Positions 22,501 through 34,500 of a stretch of 64,000 bases of DNA are shown in pieces (position 1 is the first letter of the stretch; each line of letters starts with the position of its first letter). Position numbers and translations under genes: made by a program. This DNA comes from Clytia hemisphaerica. Taxonomy: Eukaryota; Cnidaria; Hydrozoa; Leptothecata; Clytiidae. A model generated the notes under the pieces. That model made no database searches, was not told where the DNA came from, and was given only the letters and a program-made list of their open reading frames with translations. Where the stretch lies: the NCBI GenBank assembly GCA_902728285.1, contig CACVBU010000947.1:23427-87426 (forward strand), written 5' to 3'.

Positions 22501-25500
22501 AGCCAAATTTGAAAGTCCTTTTCAAGTCTCATAAATCCTCCCATCTCATTCCCCACAGTTCCCCATAAAATTCCCGATAGATTGAGGGGTCAACGACCTC
22601 CCAACTCCTCTTCAAGCTCGAGATATCGCATTTTGAAGTTTTTCCCAAACCCGTGACGTCATTGGGTCCCTTTACCCCTAATGTTATCAACGGTCAATTC
22701 GCGAATTTTGAAACTTTCGCGGTCAACAGGTACCTTGTGCCCCAAGGGTCCCAAAAAACCAAAAAACGTCAATTTTTTCCAAGGGAAAGTGGGTTTTTAA
22801 ATTTGCGAAAGATTGACACTGCAACGACTTCATCTCAAAAAACGCTAATTTTCACGAAATTTTCAAAGTTTAAACATTCCAGAGGCTAAACATGTTGGAA
22901 TAGCGGCTAGACGAAAAAAATCGTGAAAAAAAACTGAATTTCCATTTTTAGTACCCGCATATCTATGGCAGTTTATTTGTAGCAAAATTGTGATTTTACT
23001 ATTTAACCAAAATTTTACTATTCAACGAAATATTTTACTATTTAGTGCCAACGAAAATATTTTAGTGCCAACGAAAATATTATGGTTCAACCAAATTTTA
23101 CTATTCAACGAAATATTTTATCATTCAACGAAATATATAACTGTTCAACGAAATATTTCATTATTTAGTGCCAACCAAAATATTATGGTTCAACCAAATT
23201 TTACTATTCAACGAAATATTGCTATAGTCAAGATTTGTGCCAACGAAAAAATATTCGTTCAACCAAAATTCGCCAAAATTTCTCCATGGAAGAGTAATAA
23301 AACGCAGAACACTGTTTTTCCGGTCCTGGTATTTACACCCAATGATTCGCACATGTCAACACATGAGGAGTTTTATTCATTTCCAAGAATTTGCTCAGTT
23401 GGTGTCCTGTGGTTGTGATGGTTTTGAGTTACAAGAGGAAGTGAATTGATGGATTAAAGCAAGATTAATGTTTCATAACTTACTTTATATATCAGTATGT
23501 GTGTAAAGCTCTGATTGATTCAAGGTAGGAGAAAATTACTCTAGTCGAGGAGGTTACCATTGCAAAATTAACTGAATTTTTTACAAGAGAAGATCGGTGT
23601 GCCTGTAAACTTTCAACATTACATCAGCTTACCCCTTAGGAGTTTTAACCCCTACAGTATGGGCTGGAAACAATCTGTGAAGTTTTTATTCAATTGATCC
23701 CTGGAGGAAATCTTTATAGAGCTACGTCAGCAGGTTGCTAATCCTGTCTATTCCTGACCGCTCTACTTAAAACAAACAATCTACCCAAATTTTGGTTTAA
23801 TAATCTTTTTCTCAACTTCAGTTGAGCTATAATCTGAGAATGTCTGTGTCTGTCTGTCTGTCTGCGTATCTGTCCCAGAGCATTAGGGCAGGCTGTAGGC
23901 CTAAAAAATTGTCCGATTTGACTGAAATTAAGTACACTTGTCCATTGTTAGTTTTAGCCCAGGGGATGTCAATCAAATTAACATGATTTTGGGTGGGGGG
24001 GGTCTTCAAAATCAAAAAAGACCTAACATAGACCTTTTCGCCTTTGGGTCCGCCATATTGAATTGTATGCAAAAATTATGGTTGCCGAATTGCCGTGGTG
24101 AAATTCCCTTAGAAAGTATGCAAAACATATGCAAGTTTACACAAAGATTAAAAAGACAACAAAGCATCTTATAAATAAATATTATAATCATTAGAACAAT
24201 AAAAGATGGAATTTCTTAATCCAAAAGGAAATATTTACAGAACAACAAAAGCCTTTTAGGAATTTGTTCTTAAAGACATTGCATATTCTGTTTTCCTGCC
24301 ATTAAAAAATTCCACGAAGACGGAGTACACACATCAAACTTTCAAAACACGCATACTGAAAGCAGTAATTATGACGTCACACTTCATCAATGTTTTGATT
24401 TGATCATTTGGCGGCTCCATTCCCAGGAGAATAATTTGCTGTCAGCCGAATAAGGATTGTCTTTTACCTTCGCAGGCAATTTTTCAGTTTGAGTTTATGT
24501 CCAATGTTATGGTTTTTTGAAGTGCTTGTTCTAAGAGATGAGTGAATATAATTGTTTTTAGTTTTCAAAAGAAGCAAATTTAATCTTTCTTCTACAAGAT
24601 TACACTTTAATATAATGCCAATTATGCATGTAAGTTTTTATTTAATACTTTCTTTTTGCATATGTTTTGCATACTTTCTAAGGGAATTTCACCACGGCAA
24701 TTCGGCAACCATAATTTTTGCATACAATTCAATATGGCGGACGCAAAGGCGAAAAGGTCTATGATAGAGCTCTTCAAACTGAGCAAAAAATGTAATATAT
24801 CAAAGTTTCAACTTTTCTAGATCAAAAGTTATGGGCGTTTTTGTGGTAAAAAAGTGCTATAATTTTGCATAAATTATGCAGATTGTGGGGAAATTCCCTG
24901 TTTTCAATCAAATTTTGACCATAAAATCGTCTACAACTTTTGATCTAAAAAAGTTGAGACTTTGATATAATACATTTTTTTGCTCAGTTTGAAGAGCTCT
25001 ATCACGTAGTACTGTATAACTCTTTTTTGATTTTGAAGACCCCCCAAAAATCACAAATTTTCAGGGCTTACAATTTTGCCTAAAAACGCAAAAAATCGCA
25101 AATTACGCAAAAACTGCGGGTTTTCAAGCTTGGTAACATTCAGATTTGGAATCAGCACCCTCAAATTGAGTAAGAAACATGTCAAAAAGTTGGTCACAGA
25201 CATTTTGAATTTTTTCTTTATTTTTGAAACAATAACTGGCGACAGCCTACTGGTTTAGCAAGCAAGCAAATTTATTTTCGATTTTATTAATATTATATTA
25301 ATTGATACAATCGAAATCAATTCATTTAGAATTTTAGATAAATTTCGATTGGCTTTCAATTGTGTTCAGCAATCAATCTCCAATCATTTGATTGATTTCA
25401 AAATTTTTTGCTTGATTGTGTTCAATGATCATTATTTTTTGGACCTACCTCCGGGTACCCCGGTGGAGGTCCTTTAAATTAACCCATGTCCGTTCGTCCG

Positions 25501-28500
25501 TTCGTCCGTTCGTCTGTTGCCAGCTTTTCTCGAGATTGGCTCATTAGTTTTTTCTGATTTTTTGCACAATGATGCAAAATGGCAATGCCGAAAATGTGAC
25601 GGAGCCCGATTTTCGGGAAAAAAAAATTTTCCGGCCGAAAATGTCGGAAATATCCCGGAAAAACTGTTTTTTTGGCACTTTTTCGAGATTTTATCATTAG
25701 TTTTTTCAGATTTTTTGCTCAAAGATGCGTATTAACAATGCCCAAAACATGGCCGAGTTAGATTTTTGAGTAAAAATTTTTTCCGGCCGAAAATGCCGGA
25801 AATATGCCGGAAATTGCCGTTTTTCTGGATTTTCATTGGACTTTTTCCTTATAATTGGTTGTTTTTACATTCAAAAACATTATTAATAGCAATGCCATGG
25901 CTCCGAATGGGGTTCTAGGTCCCCCCAACAAATTTAGGTCCCCCCTACGATTTAGGTCCACCCACTTTTCAGTAAGGTTCAGGTCCCAGTTGAAATATAA
26001 AGGTTCAGGTCCCTGCAAAAATTACTTTCAAGGTTCAGGTCCCAGCAAAAAAAGCTTCTGTCAGTTCTGGTAGTATTATTACTAGTTTTTTTACGTATCA
26101 ACATGGCACGTCAACCAACTGAGGAAGAGAAGAACGAATTCATGTACATCATAAAAATGCATAAATATTTGGTTACATATCTTGGCAAAATGCTGATTAT
26201 ACAAGCCACGATGATAATAAATTTCAAGAACCTGAACTACCATGGGCCCCGGGTTGGGATTAAAAGTCGGGGGTCCAAATTGAAAATTTAAATAAATGTT
26301 GCCCACCATGGTTGGGCAACGAGAAAATTTTGGAATTTTAAGGGTAGAAATCTGCCATTTTAGCCTACATTTTCATAGAATGTAAGAGATAAGTTCAATA
26401 GAAAAATCCTTAACTTATTAACCAAAACAATAGTGAGGGGGTATTTTACAGTTTTCTAATTAGCCCCCAGAACTTTAGTGTAGCCCTTCAGCTCCCCCCC
26501 ACTTTTTTAGGTCCCCCCTGAGTTTAAAAAATGAGACAGCTCCCACCCACTTTTAGGCCAATTTAAGATTTACACCCCCCAAATAAGTGGGGGGGGGGCG
26601 GAGCCATGAATGCCCACCATCAAGCATGTTTCATTTTCAATAAAATTGATTTTTGAAGCCGGAACTATTCAAAAATCGCCGGAACAACCTATTTTCGCCG
26701 GAAAGACAGTATTTCTTGAATTTCTCGAGCTGTACTTTATATTTTTTTATGAAATTTCGCACACTGATGCAAAATGGCAATACCTAAAATGTGACGGAGC
26801 CAGATTTTCGAAAAACATTTTTTTCCGGCCGAAAATGCCGGAAATATGCCGGAAAAACCGGTTTTTGACATTTTCTCGAATTTTCTCTGATTTTTTGCAG
26901 AACGATGCATATTCGCAATGCTCAAAACATGACCGAGTTCGATTTTTGAGAAAATGTTTTTCCGGCCAAAAAAGCCGGAAATTTCCGTTTTTGCAGATTT
27001 TCATTGGATTTTTTCGTTTCATGTCTTTGTTTTTTTCAAACAAAAACATCATTTATAAGAATATCCACGATTAAGCATGGTTCAATTTTCAATGAAACTG
27101 ATTTTGGTACAGGAACTTTCTAAAAATCGCCAGAACAGCCGAGAATCGCCGGATTCCATGAATTTCTCGAGTTGTTCTCGTCTTATTCTGCATTTTCATA
27201 CTATTGTTCTTATTTTATTTATATCAATTGTCTTATTACATCAATCTTCAGGTAGGTCCATTCAGCATGTAGCTTGTTCAATTGCATTCAATACCAGATA
27301 AAGTGTAGTATGAAGAGTGAAGCTTTTTTCTTTTTGTTCTTTTGTTGCTTTTGAAATTTTAGGGGGTACTGTCTAACAGTGATACATTGCACTTTTCTGT
27401 CATACTTTTTCACTGTGTATTTAACCGAATAGCGATATGTACATTTTAAAAACAAAAGTAAATTTTTGTTGTGTTTTGATTTGTAATTGATCAATCTGTA
27501 AACATGAGATTCAATCTGATGACTGGGATTTTATGAGTAAAACAAAGGAAATAAGGTGAGTGAAAAGTATGGCAGAATTTAAGTGCAATGTATCACTCTT
27601 CAACGGAACTAATCTTTTAGTAGGTATCTTATTGAAGAAATATAATTTTCATTTAAAAGATGGATTTAGAGCAACATCGAGAGTTTTTGAATAACCTTAG
27701 CTACCTTGTTGACAGCTGCCATAATCTGGATAAAGATCCCTTCATATTAACACAAAGCTTGCAATATGCTTTGGAATATTTAGGACATTTGGAACATGAT
27801 GATCAATGCAGAGCAATTCTGGAGCAAATTCTAATAATACATAGGATGTTTACACACGCAATTAGAATGGTTTCACCTGAAATCACCAATTCAAAATCTA
27901 ATGGGCCTGGAAGACCAAGATGTCTAGTTAGCCCTACAACTCTTATTGAACTCAGAAACCTAGGTTTCAATTGGACAACTATAGCTGAAATGTTGCTTGT
28001 CTCCAGATGGACTATTCATAGGCGAGTAAAGGAATATGGGTTAACTGATTTTCTTAACTATAGTGACATAAATGACCAGGAACTGGATGATTTGATTAGG
28101 AAATATAAAGATAATCATGGTATAGCCGTAGGTAGATCACTAGTTATTGGTCATTTAAAAACTCTTGGTATTCGTGTCCAGCACAGAAGAATTATAGATT
28201 CCCTTATACGCATTGATCCCATTTCATCAAGGTTAAGATGGGCTACAGTTATCAAAAGAAGAAAGTACAATGTCCCTGGGCCAAATAGCCTATGGCATTT
28301 AGATGGACACCATAGCTTGGTTAAATGGGGATTTGTAATACATGGTGGAATAGATGGCTATTCAAGATATATTGTTTTTTTGAAATGCTCAACAAATAAC
28401 AAAAAGGAAACTGTTCTGGAACTTTTTGAAGATGCTTTAACACGTGTTGGTATTCCATCTAGGGTACGGACTGACAAAGGAGGGGAAAATGTTTTAGTAT

Positions 28501-31500
28501 GGGGTCACATTGAGAATTTGAGAGGTCCAAACCGTGGTAGCTATATTGCTGGTTCGTCTGTACATAACCAGAGGATTGAAAGATTGTGGCGAGATGTTTG
28601 GACGTGTGTTTGCAATAACTTCTACTACACTTTTCAAAGTATGGAAGATCAAGGTAAATCCATTGTTTAGGGTGAAAATTTATCTTTAAAAGGGATGGTT
28701 CATCAGTCAAAGTTGATTAATACATAGATTATTTTCTCTGGCTCGTATTGCCATTTTAAAACTTTAAAAAAATCTTCAGACATAAACGATATATAACCTG
28801 CTTGAGAAAACACAGCTTAATTTTCACTGCGACATTTTAAAATTCATACAGAAGGTAGAGGGGCTTTTTTACAACAAATGTATATTATCTTTGTGTGTCT
28901 TCTGGAAAATACAATCTAATGAAATAACTGATTTAAAAAAATGACTTTTTGTCCAAACTGCCCTTTTAAGTGATGTACTTTTTTTGCTAACACTTTTAAG
29001 GTCAAATAATATCTTTCATAGGCAACATTTTTTAAAAAATATGTTAGACTTTAATAATCTATGATTATATAAAAGGGGCTTTTTCATTTTGCATAATGGA
29101 CCTTAATTTTATATGAATGTGTGTTTTTTTATGCCATACATCGGATAATAATGGATAATGATGAATAAAGGAACTGGTACATACATTATTTATAGCAATA
29201 TTTGAACCATGATTCAACAGTTTTAGTAAAACTTTTTAAATTTTAGGTATATTAGATTGTGATGATGATACTCAGAAGTTTGCACTACATTATGTGTTTC
29301 TTCCTCGGATTAACCATGTTGTAAGAAGTTTCACTGAGTCTTGGAATTATCACCCCATTCGAACAATGAAAAACTGGTCTCCTGTTCAAATATGGACAAA
29401 TGGGATGGTGGATTCTAGAAATAGACACCAGCATCAAATAGCTGAGTTGCAAAATTTTCAATCTCCAAATGAGATAGATGATGATTTGACATGGTATGGG
29501 ATGGACTGGAGTGCTCCATCTCCAGAAGATGATGGACTTTCAATGGTAACAGTAGAAAACATTCAGTTAGACCTTCCAGATGATATCCTTCAACAGCTGA
29601 ATACCATTAACCCATTAGAAAAATCAGAAGTGTTTGGCATAGATATATATTTGAAAGTGATGGATATCTTTAACAGAAATGAATAGTTTATCTTTGTTAT
29701 GGTGTATGTAAAATAAAATTTGAAACATAAAATCTATTTCAGATGGGAAAATTCATTGATTTGTGTTATAATTAAAAATATAATATACCAACTGTTTAAT
29801 ACATCAATTAACAGAAATGAATAGTTTATTTTTGTTAGGGTGTATGTAAAATAAAATTTGCAACTCTTTACCAACTGTTTAATACGTCAAAAGAGATGAT
29901 TCTTTTTCAAAAAGGGCTAAAATGTTGTTTTATCGATTAATTTTTCTTTTACAGATTTTTTCTAACAGGGTTCCCACATCAGCTCCTCAAAACTCCTCAA
30001 ATCTCCTCATTTTTGTTCAAATTTGTCTGATGTTCTCCTCAAATCTCCTCATGTGAAATTCATGAAGGATTTGATTAGCTTACATAATGCTTTTTTTTAT
30101 ATGTATTTTTTTTAATGTGTTGACAAATTTTCCTATGTTTCTTGACAATTTTTTTAAAAATAAAAACACTCCACTTAACATTTTTTATTTATACATTAGT
30201 TTTTAGTATAGCAGTGTTCTTTGATGAAGATCTTTTGTATCAGTAAAATATTTGGGGTAACCTAAAAAAAGGCAGAGAGGCTAGAAATAGTCCAAATTTC
30301 TTTTAAGTTCATCAGTGAGGGTGTGGGAGCTGCTTTAATCAGTTTGAAAATATTGCACTTTTAGCCAGTTTAGGGAGTTCAATTTCACAGAAAATAGTCT
30401 GCTATAGTTGATAAGGAAAGCAAATAGGGGTATACCTAAATGAGTGCATTTTCTTGGAGGTACCAAACTAGAGGGCTAGCTAAAAAAATCTCAAATCTAA
30501 TGGGATACCTAGATACTGGAGGTGCTTCTTTGGGGTATACCTTAAGGGAAGAAATTTTCGATGAACAATTTTTCACGTAATTTAATTTTGCGGTTTTTTG
30601 GCAAAACCGTGAAATTAAATTCCGCAAAACACAAATATTCTCACAATAAAAAAAATCACCCCTAAAATTGGTCTTTCTAAGGCAAAATAGGGCTTTCTTT
30701 TCAAGTGTGTCAGAAAAGAAAAAGATGCAGTGTCAGCACAACCGGGAATTCTAAATGGAATACTTTAAAGGAAGAAACTACGAAAGTAAGTTCCTGCGTA
30801 AAATGCTGAACATCTTCATTCGCGAAAGTTAATTCCCAAAATGTTTCAAAAACTTTATTTTTTGAGGGATTTACACTACAAGAACAGGGGCGGGGTCGGT
30901 AGTAAAATCTCAGACATAATGACGTTTACTACGGTGGTGGTGTGGCGAAAAATCAAAAAAAAAATTTACTATCTAGGGTAGTTAAATATTAAAATGGGTG
31001 GTATCTATGTGTTAAATGTTGAAAAAATTTTACTACCTGGGTAATTAAAACTGGTAAAATTAGCAAATTTTAGCTATTTTTGTAATTCTTTTAATTTTTT
31101 GGATGACTTTTCTGAAAAAATGTGAAAATGTTTATAATTTGAAAAAATTTTCTGTTGGAAAGTTGTTTGCTGCAAACAATTGTCAATATAAAAAAGACTT
31201 CAATTCTAAGGGCAAAACATTAATTTTTTGCACTAAGTGAAAAATGTGTCACAGAAATAATCTTTTTTTAGCTTTTTTTGTGAAATGTGTCCGAAAAGCA
31301 ACCAAAAAATAGGTGGTCTCCACGACAAATTGTCCAAAAAACTTTTACTACCAGGGTAGTAAAATACCTCTTCCAAGAGTCAGGGTGGTGGTATGTAAAA
31401 ATTCGTCAAAATCCTTTTACTACTCGTATATGTCTGAGATTTTACTACCGTCTCCCCCCCCCTGTACAAGAACCTATAGAAAGCTTTAGGTTTTTTTAAG

Positions 31501-34500
31501 AGGGGGCATAAGAGTGTCCTAATCATGGAAAAAAGATTTTCAAATTGCCTTTTTCACTTAAGTTAATTCTCGCAAAACATAGTCAAATGGTCCATTCGCG
31601 AAAGTTTCTTCCTTTAAAGTAAGCAGTTCGGCCGAAAGAAGTTAGTGGCACTGAAAAAAGAATTTTTTTGGGATTTTTAATGATAATTTTCATTATTATT
31701 TCAGATAAAGCTAAAATGGCATATAATGATCAAGATTTAGAAGAAAAAGTAAAAAAGATAATGAGGGAAAGTTTGCGTCCATCTACCTCTAGTGGTGAAA
31801 ATGTATTTTCCAGAACCCAATCACTTATTTCTACTGCAATTGGTAGCAGTCTACCCACAGCTGGAAGTTTTCTACCACATCGTAACACACCTAATGCTCC
31901 TCAGCCAAAACGAAGAAGTGTACCTGGACATCCATATCGTTTTACAAGTGGTTCTAAAAAATCCAAATCTGTAAAGTCAAAAGTGTTTCAAGTGGCATTA
32001 TTTCCAAAAAACTTGGATGGAGATAATGGATATCGAGCTGACGTAGAGAGTGAGTTGGTATCAGGTCTGATTGACCTTTACCCTGACTATGATGAAAGAA
32101 TGATCAGAAGCTCTTTAGCAACATTATTCAAAACAGAACTCCCATTGATAAAATCAAATGATTTTGAATTTGTTAAGCGAATAAAGAATGGTTTGTCAGT
32201 TCCATCTGCTGCTCATGGTTTCACCTATGGCTTTGATGCCATAAAGACTCTGGCTGGTCAAGGCAAACTATGTTGTAGATTGCTTGTTGACATTATTGAT
32301 CTGTATCATCAAAACGACGATGACAATGATGATGTAACTCTTCCCGAAGCATTAAAAAAACGACAATCAACAGTTTTCAACAGTGTATCTTCACCATTAG
32401 CAGGTTAGGAATCTTTTGTATTTTAAACGTGTAAAATTATAGTTGAAAGTATGCATATTATGTGCAAAAATATATCTAAAATATAATAGAATAGAACTGA
32501 GCTCCTTGTACTTGTCACTGATGTAGTACATAAAAGCTGCAATTTGGGCTTCTAGTTTTTCGTTGGAGGTACTGTATGGCTTCAATATTTCACAGAATTG
32601 TAAAAGCTTTTTCGAGCTGTTTCGAGACATAACTCAAATTTTTATCTTTTTCAGAAGTAACATCTGATAATGCTGGAAGCTCCAATAATGTTACAAGTCC
32701 CCCTTCTAATACAGTGAAGAAACGACAATCAACAGTTTGCAACAGTGTATCTTCACCCTTAGCAGGTTAGGAATCTTTTGTATTTAACGTAGTACTGTGT
32801 GCAAAAATATATCAATAGAACCAGATAGAACTGAGCTCCTTTTCACTAATGTAGTACAGAAAAGCTGCAGTTTGGGTTTCTATAGCAAGATATGCTCACA
32901 CATTTTTGTAGTTTTTCGTTGGAGGTACTGTATGGCTTAAACATTTTTCACAAATTATAAAAACTTATATATATAACTCAATTTTTTATCTTTTTTAGAA
33001 GTAACTTCTGATAATGCTGGACAGGCTGGAAGCTCCAATAATGTTACAAGTCCCCTTTCTAATACAGGTTAGAGACTCATTTTTAGTTACCTATCAGCTG
33101 TTTCCTCATCCTAAATTGAACCATTTGAAGCAAAAAAATCATTGAATAGTTCAGAATGTAGGCAGAAATCAACCAAGCACTCTTGCAGCTTTGGCGAAAA
33201 ACCTGGTGTGTCAAGAAAAAGGCGCGCCCAGGACCTGTTTGTTAGCCTTACACTTAGTTCAAATCTACTTTTTGGACCTACCCCGGTGGAGGTCCTATAA
33301 ATTAACCTTTGTCCGTTCATTCGTTCGTTCGTTATTAGCTTTCCTCATGATTGGCTCATTAGTTTTTTCTGATTTTTTGCACAAAGATGCATAACTATAA
33401 ACCCTCAAATGTGACGGAGCCCGATTTTCAAAAAAAAAAATTTTGGGCAAATTTGGGCCAAAAAACGGCTAAAAAACGGGTTTTTTGGACTTAGGTCGAA
33501 AATTAGGTCGTTAATTTTTTCTGATTTTTTGCATGAAAGTAGGGTACCATCGTAGGTAAAAGATGGCTTAAGCAGATTTTTGCAAAGAAAATTTGTTGGC
33601 TCAAAAAACGCATGTTTATCTATAAGAATCACTATTAATAAGCATACATCACTCAATTTTTTTATGAGATAGATGTTTTTTTTGCTCAGGAGGGCTTACT
33701 TTTAAAAAATATGTGTGTTTAGACATGAAATTTTGGTTGCTTGGCGTGTTTTTATAGGAAAATAGGCCAAATTCGATATTCTTTTATAAGCACATTATCA
33801 ATTACTTAGGTATTAGCTTTTCTCGAGATTGGCTCTTTCATTCTTTATGATTTTTTGAGCACAGATGCATAACTATGAACCCTCGGATGTGACGGAGCCC
33901 GATTTTCGAAAAAACAAATTTGGAGGCAAATTTCAGCTAAAAAACGGCTAAAAAAAGGGTTTTTTGGACTTTGTGAAATATTGGATCATTGTTTTTTCTG
34001 ACTTTTTGCATGAAAGTAGGTAAAAGATGGCTCAAGCAGATTTTTGTAAAAAAAGAATTTTCAGCTCAAAAAACGCATCTTTATCTATAAGAATCACTAT
34101 TAATAAGCATACATCAATGTTCTTGAAATTACTGAATTTTTTGATGAGATATGTTCTCGAAGTCTTGAATATGAAAGAATATTTCAAGAGCATGAAATTT
34201 TGGTTTCCAAACGTTTTTTTATAAGAAACAAACGACTAATTTTAATAGATCGTCACTATTTGTGTTCTGAATGATTGTTTCATGGTCACGCTTATGTAGA
34301 TATCAATTATATATGTGTTAAATGCATAACCAGGTAGGTCCATAAAAGTATCACTTGTTCATTTTGAATTCAAAATTTGAATCTCAAATTTAAAATTTAA
34401 GAAATTGTGATTCTCAAATAATTATCTATTCTCTTAGGTTCCATTAACGAGCACAGCTATTCAAGTTCAGGTAAATATTCATATATTTATTTTGAATATA

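Larger units (their letters stand above)
20640..23420 (+). repeat. Composite repeat A (inverted partner at 38.5-41.3 kb)
   Basis: The order is an arm with TTACGCACGGAGCGAGCG (from 20643), then a 2.2-kb TIR element (20733-22958), then a region of TTTGTAGCAAAATT and a tandem array of CCAACGAAAATATTATGGTT-type units (about 22990-23275). The 2-kb body holds runs of AACTCGGA-type phrases (21125-21330) and two direct units starting GATGACGTCATCA (22301 and 22467). Partner B carries the same parts in inverse orientation but in a different order. There is no intact coding sequence. The long frames in the array come from a repeat unit whose length is a multiple of three. Confidence 0.8.

Noticed and set aside
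22990..23418. 142-codon plus-strand reading frame
   Set aside because: It runs through a tandem array whose translation is a repeated low-complexity phrase, and it overlaps an equally open minus-strand frame. No domain or splice context.
23690..23760. Possible second tRNA-like sequence
   Set aside because: No B box at the right distance and no plausible fold on either strand.
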